Origin: Bacteriovoracaceae bacterium UBA3083
GTDB taxonomy: Bacteria; Bdellovibrionota; Bacteriovoracia; Bacteriovoracales; Bacteriovoracaceae
NCBI GenBank assembly: GCA_002366565.1
Contig: DFBJ01000008.1
Location: 1 to 64,000, forward strand
Length of the DNA stretch: 64,000 bases
Reading direction: 5' to 3'
Of the stretch, positions 45,491 to 53,728 are shown piece by piece. Below the pieces are notes generated by a model. That model was not told where the DNA came from and did not search any database. It saw nothing but the letters and a program-made list of their open reading frames with translations. The stretch's first letter is position 1, and the number at the start of each line of letters is the position of its first letter. The translations under genes and the position numbers were made by a program.

Positions 45491-46385
45491 TAAAACCAAT
45501 TTCTTCTCTTACAATATAGAGAGGTCTGTTTTTACTCTGCCTATTAACTCTTGCAAGATAAGCTCCCATAATTCCCAAAGAAAATAAAACAAATATAAAA
45601 CCAAGAGAAGTTAAAAACAACACTGGAGAAAAGCCGTAAATTAAAATTAGAACGACACTCAATACAGTAAAGATTAAAAGGAATATGAAAGGGAGATATA
45701 AAAAGAAAGTAGAAAAAGAAGTAAGACCTATAAAAAATGTTTCAAAAGGATTTAGTCCCCAAAAAGAAAAATGGGTAACTCCATCAAAACGAGGCTCTCT
45801 GTCATAATAAACAACAGAAGAGTTACTATTCATCCAAGGAATTAATGTCCTAAGAAAAGGCTCCTCTTCAGTTAATAGAAGTATGTCATTTACAACACTT
45901 CTTGAGATTAACTTAAAATCTCCAGCATTTTCATGGACATTTAACTTTGATGTTACTCTAATTAACTTATATGCCACTTTAGTCAAAAGCATTTTCAGGT
46001 GGCTCTCACCTAGGCGTTTTGTTCTTATTGTATGAACTACATCAAAGCCTCTATTATACTCTTCTACTAATCGAGGAAATAATTCAGGAGGATCCTGAAG
46101 GTCAGAGTCCAAAAATATAACAGCGTCTCCACTACTATATTTTAGTCCCGCGACAATACAAGGCATTTGTCCAAAGCGTGACTTCATCTTAATAAGTTTA
46201 ATTCTATTATTTTTATGTCTTTCATTAAGGATTTTTTCTTCCGACTTATCTGTTGAGCAGTCATCTACAAAAATGATCTCGTAATCTAGACCTATCCCAA
46301 CTAATGAAGATACAGTTCTTGCAATCAACTCAGAAATGACTTTCTCTTCGTTTCGAAAAGAATATATGACACTTAACTTCTTCAC
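45480..46385 (-). CDS. GT2 polyprenyl-phosphate glycosyltransferase (ArnC/GtrB-like)
   Basis: 301 residues. GT-A domain with YSFRNEEKVI, EIIFVDDCSTD and the diagnostic FLDSDLQDPPELFPRL, then two C-terminal membrane helices (LYLPFIFLLIFTVLSVVLIL and VLFLTSLGFIFVLFSLGIM). ArnC/GtrB/DPM1 enzymes load one sugar from a nucleotide onto undecaprenyl phosphate for use by a GT-C enzyme in the periplasm. The start is GTG with GAGAG seven to eight bases upstream. The GT-C-like gene downstream overlaps its end, a pairing typical of GtrB/GtrC or ArnC/ArnT systems. Confidence 0.88.
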   Translation of the reverse strand: MKKLSVIYSFRNEEKVISELIARTVSSLVGIGLDYEIIFVDDCSTDKSEEKILNERHKNNRIKLIKMKSRFGQMPCIVAGLKYSSGDAVIFLDSDLQDPPELFPRLVEEYNRGFDVVHTIRTKRLGESHLKMLLTKVAYKLIRVTSKLNVHENAGDFKLISRSVVNDILLLTEEEPFLRTLIPWMNSNSSVVYYDREPRFDGVTHFSFWGLNPFETFFIGLTSFSTFFLYLPFIFLLIFTVLSVVLILIYGFSPVLFLTSLGFIFVLFSLGIMGAYLARVNRQSKNRPLYIVREEIGFNEI

Positions 46386-46450
46386 TTTTAACTCTCTTTA
46401 ACAGTATAATAATTTTAGTTAATATCTATACTTAGTGCAAGGGGAATAAA

Positions 46451-47410
46451 ATGAGCAATGAGATAAATATATGCCTCATTGGTTACGGTCAATTTGCAAC
46501 AAAGAGAGCCGAAGCACTATCTAAAATAGATGGTATACATATAAAAGGATTATATGAAACATCTCCTCAAACAGTTGAAAAATGCAAAGAAAGATATTTC
46601 GATATAAGAATACATAAAACATTTGAAGATGCATCTCTAAATTCAAATTATGACTTATATATCATTTCGACTCCCAATGATTTACATTTTGAGCAATGCT
46701 CATACCTCCTAGAGAAAAATGCGAACATATTATGTGAAAAGCCTATAACGACTACTCCTTCACAAGCTCAAGAATTAGAGCTGGCCTTTAGAAATTCAAG
46801 TTCACATCTCTTATATATGGGGAGTAATCTTTCTTTTTTTCCATCCTACAAACTACTTACTAAATATATAAATAAAGCGAATATTAAAAAGATTGATTCT
46901 GCATATATTGAAATAGGACATAAAATCAGCTTATCAAATACAGACTGGAGAACATCTGCTAAAAGATCAGGAGGTGGAACACTTATTGATAACGGACTAC
47001 ATGCCCTTTACTACCTCAACAGTATATTTTCCAATATGTTTTTCAAAGAGCTTATAAATATAGAAAAGTCACAAGAAGTTGAAACTGAAATCAATATTCA
47101 TCTAAGCGCTAAAGAGTCTCAGGATATTCAACTTTTTTCAACATGGAATAAAAATATAAACTATTCTAGAATAGAATTTAAAATTGGAAATAGTCGTATT
47201 TCAGCAAAAGCATTTGATAATTTCATCGAAATCATTAATGAAGACAGTATACAACAGATTGAATGCGAAGATACGTCCCCCTCTCTTGAGAGTGAATCGA
47301 ACTTCATAATTGATGAACTTAAAAGAAAAGCTAAATTTACAAATATAAGAAGCTCTAAAGAAGTATTAGATATTATTTATAATTGTTATGAATCTTATAC
47401 TGAGATTTAA
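46451..47410 (+). CDS. Gfo/Idh/MocA-family oxidoreductase
   Basis: 319 residues. NAD(P)-binding ICLIGYGQFATKRAEAL (7-23), the hallmark LCEKPITT (94-101) and GGGTLIDNGLHALYYL with the catalytic-type His. These enzymes oxidise or reduce nucleotide sugars or inositols at one hydroxyl. A strong AAGGGG lies six bases upstream of the ATG. Monocistronic; its last 38 bases overlap the convergent radical SAM gene. Confidence 0.88.
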   Translation: MSNEINICLIGYGQFATKRAEALSKIDGIHIKGLYETSPQTVEKCKERYFDIRIHKTFEDASLNSNYDLYIISTPNDLHFEQCSYLLEKNANILCEKPITTTPSQAQELELAFRNSSSHLLYMGSNLSFFPSYKLLTKYINKANIKKIDSAYIEIGHKISLSNTDWRTSAKRSGGGTLIDNGLHALYYLNSIFSNMFFKELINIEKSQEVETEINIHLSAKESQDIQLFSTWNKNINYSRIEFKIGNSRISAKAFDNFIEIINEDSIQQIECEDTSPSLESESNFIIDELKRKAKFTNIRSSKEVLDIIYNCYESYTEI

Positions 47411-48398
47411 AAAAGAAATTAGGCTTATTCTTCCAACTGTCACACCCTTCACATATCTTACAGAAATCAAACTCAGTTTCTCCTAAGTGCTCTTTGCGTG
47501 CAATTATAACCTTGGGACTTGACCATATATTTTCAAAACTATCTCTAGTGACATCACCAATCTTAAGATCCATCTTATTATCAACACAGCATATAGAAAC
47601 TTCACCTTTAAAGTTCACTGTACACGTGAGCCAAGGATGAAAGCATGGATATCTTTCTTCTTTATTATTTTTTACTTCGGACCATTCATTTGTTGATCCT
47701 CCAGAGTTATCATAAAAATCGTTTTCAACATATGCACCTTGTTTTATAAACTCAATACATTTTTCGTTTTCAAATATATTTATATCTCTTTCAAATACTT
47801 TAACGACTACCTTTATATTTGATTTTAGACATTTCTTTAACTCTAGTAATTTGAATATATTTGAAAAAATTATACCGATGTCAATATTCTTCCCAATTCT
47901 TACATGATACTCACTCTCATTAAAAGTATGAAGACTTATAACGACCTCATCTACATTTAAATCTATTAATTTTCTTGAAACTTCCTCAGTAAGTAAGTAA
48001 CCATTCGTTGTTAAAGAAATTCCATTAAATCTAGATTTACCTTTAATATAACGGTAAAATTCAGGCCACTTAGGATTTAACAATGGCTCTCCCCACATGT
48101 GTGAAGTAAACACAGTAGGTCCATGCTTTGCTGCTTCATCAATAACTTTCTTTGCGACAGATAAATCCATATGATTGCCAGAAGGCGCATCCAATCGAGA
48201 GCAAAATGGGCAATCAAAATTGCAGGCCCTAGATAACTCTAATCCAACCTGAACTGGAAATTTTTTATCGACTAGAAATTGAGTGCCTACTTTATAGGCA
48301 ATATCTTTAAAAAATGAAAAACGTTTTGATGATAGCCCTGTAGATAACTTACTGTTAACAATAAGTCTTTTACTGAGCAATCGAAGAATAAATCTCAT
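47373..48398 (-). CDS. Radical SAM/SPASM-domain protein
   Basis: 341 residues. C59-x3-C63-x2-C66 (CNFDCPFC), SHMWGEPLLNPKW (GEP motif) and DEVVISLHT in the core. The SPASM-like tail carries FHPWLTCTVNFKGEVSICC and CKICEGC. It resembles the protein at 38192 (HPW/FPWLTxxVxxxGEVxxCC in both), so the two are probably paralogues with related substrates. Single gene, divergent from the aminotransferase gene (37-bp gap). Confidence 0.86.
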   Translation of the reverse strand: MRFILRLLSKRLIVNSKLSTGLSSKRFSFFKDIAYKVGTQFLVDKKFPVQVGLELSRACNFDCPFCSRLDAPSGNHMDLSVAKKVIDEAAKHGPTVFTSHMWGEPLLNPKWPEFYRYIKGKSRFNGISLTTNGYLLTEEVSRKLIDLNVDEVVISLHTFNESEYHVRIGKNIDIGIIFSNIFKLLELKKCLKSNIKVVVKVFERDINIFENEKCIEFIKQGAYVENDFYDNSGGSTNEWSEVKNNKEERYPCFHPWLTCTVNFKGEVSICCVDNKMDLKIGDVTRDSFENIWSSPKVIIARKEHLGETEFDFCKICEGCDSWKNKPNFFFKSQYKIHNNYK

Positions 48399-48435
48399 AC
48401 TTCATATTCTTCTCAAATCAAGTTATAGTCAAGTA

Positions 48436-49539
48436 ATGAGCATTAATGATCAATACCGTGACCTTATTGTCGAATACTTTAATAGAAATACAAAAGTAAT
48501 CTCTACATCTATATTTAATAGTGGAAGAGATGCACTTTTTGCTATTTTCAAAGCACTTGATCTGTCCAAAAATGATGAAGTAATCATTCAATCGTACACA
48601 TGTAAAAGTGTAGTCGATGCTATAAAAATATTTGAAGCTACACCAATATTTATAGATATCGACAAAAGCTTCACTATGTCGATAAGGGAACTTAAAGAAA
48701 AGGTCACTTCAAAAACAAAAATTATCATTTCACAAAATACATATGGAATAGAGCCTGATTTAAAAGCAATTGAAGAGATTGCACTTGATAATAAGATTTA
48801 CCATATTCAAGATCTTTGCCAAGGTTACAATGACATCTCTAAAACAATAAATACAATCGCCTTTTCATCATCACAGTGGAATAAAGTCTTCAATACATTC
48901 AATGGTGGTTTCACAATCATAGAGGATAGAGATATTGCGACAAAGGTCGCAAAGACAGAACAGCGACTTAACAAAGAAAGTAACTTTATTACTCTTATTT
49001 CATATTTTGCAAACTACACAATTCTCAAAATAAGAGGATCCAAACTCGAAACATATATATCGAAGATCTTACATTTTTTTGAGAATAGATTTTGTAATAA
49101 CGATCCTTCCTTCTGTATAAAAAGGTTAAGTAGTTATAAAATAAAGAAAGGCTTAAATGAATTTAATAAAATTGATAATAATTTAAAACATAGGCAAGAC
49201 TTTTCAAATACAATTACAGCCTTTCTTAAATTGAATAATAAGCAGGTACCTCTCAAACAAAATATTCCATATACGTACTTTCCTATTAAGTTGAACGACA
49301 AGAAATATTTTTTAAAATGTGCTACAAAAGAAAATATACTTTTCTACAATTGGCCATTATCTCCTATCTCACCAATCGTTGGAGATTTAACAAAGTGGAA
49401 CATAAACATAGAAGATTATCCACAATCAAAAAAAGCAATCAATGAAACAGTGTTAATTTATACTTCTCCAGATTTTCCATTCTCATACAAAAAAAAGGTT
49501 CTTTCCTTTCTTCAAAAGCATATCGATTTAATTTTATAA
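48436..49539 (+). CDS. Divergent DegT/DnrJ/EryC1-family aminotransferase
   Basis: 367 residues. Fold type I features remain: FNSGRDALFAIFKAL (27-41), IIQSYTCKSVVDAI, ISQNTYGIEPD, IQDLCQGY in place of EDxAxxxG, and FSSSQWNKVFNTFNGG with the presumed Schiff-base Lys150. Several positions differ from ordinary sugar aminotransferases, and the middle part (185-235) is replaced by a lysine-rich helical stretch, so activity may be altered. The downstream small lipoprotein-like gene starts 43 bases later. Confidence 0.78.
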   Translation: MSINDQYRDLIVEYFNRNTKVISTSIFNSGRDALFAIFKALDLSKNDEVIIQSYTCKSVVDAIKIFEATPIFIDIDKSFTMSIRELKEKVTSKTKIIISQNTYGIEPDLKAIEEIALDNKIYHIQDLCQGYNDISKTINTIAFSSSQWNKVFNTFNGGFTIIEDRDIATKVAKTEQRLNKESNFITLISYFANYTILKIRGSKLETYISKILHFFENRFCNNDPSFCIKRLSSYKIKKGLNEFNKIDNNLKHRQDFSNTITAFLKLNNKQVPLKQNIPYTYFPIKLNDKKYFLKCATKENILFYNWPLSPISPIVGDLTKWNINIEDYPQSKKAINETVLIYTSPDFPFSYKKKVLSFLQKHIDLIL

Positions 49540-49581
49540 TGAAATAATTGATTTTATTCTAATTTAAGATAAAATATAAAA

Positions 49582-49881
49582 ATGAAGAGATCACTTATAT
49601 ATGTAACTATTTTATTATTTACAATTTCCTGTAAATCAAATGATGAAAGTAACTCACGGTTACTATATCCTGAGGGCTTCTTCTCTCACAAACAGCAACT
49701 ATACTTCTCTGATGGAAAACAATTCTACTGCACCTTCAAGAATTGGGAACATTTATATGCTCTAAGGGGAAATGAAGATAAACCAAGTTCCGAAATAATT
49801 AACTATGATGAATTACCTAAAGATATGAAATTCATTAAGCATTGTAATATTGGAATACTCACAAAAAAGTTTTTCAACTAA
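49582..49881 (+). CDS. Small putative lipoprotein
   Basis: 99 residues. MKRSLIYVTILLFTISC is a short signal sequence ending at a Cys (residue 17) that could be lipidated, though the -3 residue is Thr rather than Leu. The mature part has two further cysteines (QFYCTFKNWEHL, IKHCNIGI). No family recognised. It lies between an aminotransferase and fibre gene 2 on the same strand. A CTAAGTTATAAT repeat occurs at its stop (49878-49889) and again at 49915-49926. Confidence 0.65.
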   Translation: MKRSLIYVTILLFTISCKSNDESNSRLLYPEGFFSHKQQLYFSDGKQFYCTFKNWEHLYALRGNEDKPSSEIINYDELPKDMKFIKHCNIGILTKKFFN

Positions 49882-49926
49882 GTTATAATTTCCCACGTAT
49901 ATCTACTCATATCTCTAAGTTATAAT
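49878..49926 (+). repeat. Direct repeat CTAAGTTATAAT upstream of fibre gene 2
   Basis: Two identical 12-base copies at 49878-49889 and 49915-49926. The second is preceded by CTCT, giving CTCTAAGT, close to the CTCTAAGTA box of the other two fibre promoters but in a different spacing. A possible -10 for fibre gene 2 is TATAAT at 50046-50051, 19 bases before the ATG. A small hairpin CTCCTT/AAGGAG sits at 49983-49996. The remaining bases of this 188-bp gap show nothing clear. Confidence 0.4.
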
Positions 49927-50069
49927 AGTATTTAAAGCTGTGTAACTATATGTAAAATGACAACTTTTTATGACAATTACTTCTCCTTCAAAGGAGCTAA
50001 GTCATTGAATATTGAATACATTTCATAATATATGATTAACTTCGCTATAATATGTAATATGAGGACTCT

Positions 50070-52085
50070 ATGAAAGCTGATGCAAATAAAAGCAAGAAAA
50101 AGAGAATACTTCTCAATAGAGAAGGTTCTGTACTACCACAGCTTCTTGTTGCGGGTGCACTAATTGCCGCTGTTTCAACTTCAGTATTACAGTATACAAA
50201 AACCTCATCGAAATCTTCAAAATTTGAAGCCGAGAAGATAAATCAACGAAGCCTTATCAATCAACTTCAAGATACCTTGAGAACAAGATCCGCCTGTACT
50301 GCAACTCTTGCCGGGCGAGCAGTAAACTCAACAGCTGCACTAGCTCAACTAAATGACGGAACCTCAGTATTTATTAACCTTGCTCCTGCGGCAGCAAGAA
50401 GCTTGAAAGTATTTGGGTCACCAGGAACTGCTGGTTCTATTTCTATCATGGATATGTCTACTGATAGCTTTGAAAGCCATGGTGCTGCATATGAATTAAA
50501 AAATCCAGATGGTACACCAAGTGGTGTATTTGAAAGAGTTGGAAAATTCTTCTTAGAAATTAATTATCGTAAGGGTATTCATTACAACGGAGCAGGTGCC
50601 TTAATTGTAAAGTCAGATAAGGTTGTCACTGATTCGACATTAGGACAGGCTAGAAATACAAAACTTATCCCTATACTTGCTGTTTATGAATCTGACGCAG
50701 CAGGATCGACAGGAAATATAAAGAACTGTACTTCATTAGATGATGAAGGAAAGAGTACTAAACAGCTTAGAGAAGATGGCATTGCCTCATTAAACTCTTT
50801 TTCTGAAGCATACTGTAGTGACTTATTCGATGGAAGTACTGTTCAAGATGGCCGATGTAGACATATAACAGTTCATGATGACAGTGCCGACTATGCTGCG
50901 ACTTTAAAAGGTAATGTAATTATTCAAGAGAGTAATTTTTCAACAGGTGATAACCTAAATGTTGAAGGCGCCCTATCAGCTGGACTTGCAGCCTCAATTG
51001 GAGACTCTAGCGACGGTACTGTAGCAGTAAATAACTCAATTAGTGTAGGAAATGTAACAGCTCCGGATACACAAGGAACAGCACACTTTGAAAACTCAGT
51101 AGGAGTTGGAACTACTCCTTCAGCTCAAACAACATCTCTAAAAATAAATGGCTCAGCTTCCTTTGGGTCCGGATGGAATCCTCCTGCAACAAATGGTTCC
51201 GTAAGTATAAAAAATAACTTAGCGATTGGACCAGGATCAAGCGCACAGAGCTTAAACGCTCCTACGAGTATGCATCTTTCTAAAAATATGGGTGTTGGTA
51301 CAGCTGTAACCTCTACAGGAACAGGTTATATAGACCTTAATAGATCACTTACTATCGGTAATCAGTCCGAAGAAGGCAATGGGAACATTACTGCCAATGG
51401 ATATGTTGATATACCAAATCAAGATGTTGATGCAGCAGTTCCAGAACATGCAGCAACACAAGCATGGGTTGCCAATAAAGTGGCAAAGACACTTGACCCT
51501 AATTCAGTAGGAGATGCTACATCAATATTTTCAGATATTATGGCAGCAAATCCTAATGAAAGTGGTTTCTCTAGTTTTTGTCGAGGAACAAAAACTGCAA
51601 ACTTATTAGGACCAGTGTCACAATCTTCAGCCTTTAGTTCTAGTAGATGTAATATGGTCTCAGAATATTGTAGTAAAGATGGATCGTGTAATACGGTTTA
51701 TGCTGAAAGTGGCGGAGTAATATCAAGTGGTGATATCGTAACGTCATCAGGTTGGATTAGAACTAATAAATCAAATGGATTAATTAAGGCTAGTGGTACT
51801 CTTGAAGGGAATGTCATTAGGGCCAAGTCATCAATATGCTTAAATGGAGTGTGTAAGACGTCGTGGGATGATATAACCTCGTCACATGGTTCATGTCAGA
51901 CAAGATCATCTGGCCAGACTTGTTCTGATGGATACTTTGTCAGAAGAGTAAATCTAAATAAGTCTAACTTTACCTACCCAACATCTTATACATCATCAGG
52001 AGCATTTGGAGTTAGTAAAAACGAGTCAACAACATCAGTTGTAGATAGTATTTCTTTTCAATGCTGTAAGATGATTCAAAACTAA
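50070..52085 (+). CDS. Fibre protein 2: degenerate prepilin-like N-terminus, repeat stalk, Cys-rich C-terminus
   Basis: 671 residues, paralogue of the proteins at 10763 and 55304. The N-terminus reads REG19|SVLPQLLVAGALIAA: the Gly and hydrophobic helix are kept but +1 is Ser and +5 is Gln, so prepilin-peptidase processing and assembly could differ. The pilin-like head has ACTATLAG; CSDLFDG...RCRHITVHD (249-269) precedes repeats 281-448 (NSISVGNVT, NSVGVGTTP, SASFGSGWN). HAATQAWVANKVAKTLDP (460-477) and a Cys-rich end (CKTSW, HGSCQTRSS, final CC) follow. AGGA lies five to six bases before the ATG. It meets a GT-C-like gene tail to tail (4-base overlap). Confidence 0.82.
   Translation: MKADANKSKKKRILLNREGSVLPQLLVAGALIAAVSTSVLQYTKTSSKSSKFEAEKINQRSLINQLQDTLRTRSACTATLAGRAVNSTAALAQLNDGTSVFINLAPAAARSLKVFGSPGTAGSISIMDMSTDSFESHGAAYELKNPDGTPSGVFERVGKFFLEINYRKGIHYNGAGALIVKSDKVVTDSTLGQARNTKLIPILAVYESDAAGSTGNIKNCTSLDDEGKSTKQLREDGIASLNSFSEAYCSDLFDGSTVQDGRCRHITVHDDSADYAATLKGNVIIQESNFSTGDNLNVEGALSAGLAASIGDSSDGTVAVNNSISVGNVTAPDTQGTAHFENSVGVGTTPSAQTTSLKINGSASFGSGWNPPATNGSVSIKNNLAIGPGSSAQSLNAPTSMHLSKNMGVGTAVTSTGTGYIDLNRSLTIGNQSEEGNGNITANGYVDIPNQDVDAAVPEHAATQAWVANKVAKTLDPNSVGDATSIFSDIMAANPNESGFSSFCRGTKTANLLGPVSQSSAFSSSRCNMVSEYCSKDGSCNTVYAESGGVISSGDIVTSSGWIRTNKSNGLIKASGTLEGNVIRAKSSICLNGVCKTSWDDITSSHGSCQTRSSGQTCSDGYFVRRVNLNKSNFTYPTSYTSSGAFGVSKNESTTSVVDSISFQCCKMIQN
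50910..51413 (+). repeat. Tandem GxGxG fibre repeats in fibre protein 2
   Basis: Residues 281-448 hold about seven degenerate units with the pattern (N/S)S(I/V)xVGxxxxP followed by a short beta strand. Diverged at the DNA level; equivalent to the stalks of the two paralogues. Confidence 0.72.
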
Positions 52086-53728
52086 AGTTGCTTTTGTCCT
52101 TCAGATATTTGCTTTTCAGCACGTTTTTTGTATGTGATCGCATTATCACTGACGACTTGAGCAGTAGAACTATCACCGTAATTATTTAATCTATTTATTC
52201 TCTCAGTATAACCACTCATATTTTCAATATAAAACCACAACTCACTCCCCCTCCCTTTAGAATAAGGTTCATGAGGTACAGACGGATTTGATTTGATGTT
52301 TAAGATCATTACAAGAAATGAAAAAAGATAAAAATATCCTAAAAACATGTATAAAGATTTTCTTTTGAAATATATTGCTTTCATCAATACAAATCCAAAA
52401 ATGAGGAAGAAGAAAAATTTAACAAATGAGAAGGTCAAGGAAATATCTAAAGTGACTATCTTCTCTAAAATCAGAGAAAAAGCAGAGCTTAAACTTAAAA
52501 AGTAGCTACTTAAAGTTAGCCCCGGAATAAATACAAAATAAAGAGAATTCCAAGAAAGTGTCCAAATAACAGATAAGCCTATTAAGCAATAAAACCAACG
52601 AGAACGAAATTTATTTTCAAAGAAGAGAAATGTAATAAAAAGTACACTCATATCACTTAAGTAATTTCTAGCACCAAAATCAATGCCAGAAGAAATGGTT
52701 AACGACTCCCCAAAGAATTTTAAAATAACTAATAACGAGAAGATTAGAATTTCATGAGGGATAGTTTTAAAATAATAAAACACAGCAATAAAGGTTAAAA
52801 TAATAAATGGACTAACAAATAAATAACCATGTAGTGGAGAAAACAAAAGCTCCAAAGATAGAACACTCTGTAGAGTCATTCCACCATATTTTAAGAACAG
52901 TTCACCAAATTGATGATAATTATTTGTGAGAAAGTACATGCTTACAGGTATTGAAGAAATAGAAATAACTAGAATTTCTCGAAAAAGATTTTTCATACAA
53001 TGTCTGTGATCAAAAACCTTCATAATTAAAAAGAGTAATAAAAAGAGACCTACTTCATACTTAATCATCGTTCCTGTGAATAAGAACAACGAAACTACAA
53101 AAGTATTTAATCCATGCTCTTTTCTTCTCTTTATCAAAATAAAAGACACTGTTCCAAAGAAAAATGAAGGAATATTCATATTACCTGGTTGAAAAAAAGT
53201 ATAATTCAAAAGAGGAGTCATAAATACAAATGTATGACAAAGAAGTACATATCTGTATATAGACATCTCACGAAGAAGAAATTTATAAATCAAATAAAAT
53301 GATAGGTATACAAGAACAATATTAAAAACACATAGTATTGATTCTGAAAAAATTTCATCCCCCTCTTTTGATAGTCCTCCTCTAAGAGTCATCTCTCCTT
53401 TAGGAACGAGGGAAGAAAAAAAAGGTGAAATATATCGAGAAAGTGACAACACAGGGACAAGTAAACTTGAGCCAGAGTATGGATGATAACTAGGATCATA
53501 ATTTTTTGGAGTTACTATAATAGGCTCATTACGAGTTAAGCGAATTGGTGTCAACTGGTTAGAAACATTTAAGTCTCCATCATCAAGTATACTTTTTGTG
53601 AACTCTAAATAAATACCATAATCAATTTGATCGAAACGATTTGAACCTATTGTTAGAAGTAACAATAAAGTAAAGAGACTAAATAAGGATACTAATCCCT
53701 TTTTTATAATTTTATCACTCAATTTCAT
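52082..53728 (-). CDS. Multi-pass membrane protein, GT-C-like, third gene of the fibre 3 operon
   Basis: 548 residues, about twelve helices. Paralogue of the gene at 8893: the loop YGIYLEFTKSILDDGDLNV, SPLHGYLFVSP and DFGARNYLSD match it. The acidic loop after the first helix fits GT-C enzymes using polyprenyl-linked sugars. The ATG overlaps the upstream GT-C-like gene by 14 bases, so both are made together with fibre 3. Its 3' end overlaps fibre gene 2 on the other strand by 4 bases. Confidence 0.74.
   Translation of the reverse strand: MKLSDKIIKKGLVSLFSLFTLLLLLTIGSNRFDQIDYGIYLEFTKSILDDGDLNVSNQLTPIRLTRNEPIIVTPKNYDPSYHPYSGSSLLVPVLSLSRYISPFFSSLVPKGEMTLRGGLSKEGDEIFSESILCVFNIVLVYLSFYLIYKFLLREMSIYRYVLLCHTFVFMTPLLNYTFFQPGNMNIPSFFFGTVSFILIKRRKEHGLNTFVVSLFLFTGTMIKYEVGLFLLLFLIMKVFDHRHCMKNLFREILVISISSIPVSMYFLTNNYHQFGELFLKYGGMTLQSVLSLELLFSPLHGYLFVSPFIILTFIAVFYYFKTIPHEILIFSLLVILKFFGESLTISSGIDFGARNYLSDMSVLFITFLFFENKFRSRWFYCLIGLSVIWTLSWNSLYFVFIPGLTLSSYFLSLSSAFSLILEKIVTLDISLTFSFVKFFFFLIFGFVLMKAIYFKRKSLYMFLGYFYLFSFLVMILNIKSNPSVPHEPYSKGRGSELWFYIENMSGYTERINRLNNYGDSSTAQVVSDNAITYKKRAEKQISEGQKQL

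Noticed and set aside
32230..46385. Complete Arn (aminoarabinose) lipid A system
   Set aside because: ArnB-, ArnC-, ArnD- and ArnT-like proteins can be pointed to, but they are scattered, ArnA is absent, and each is only superfamily-level similar.
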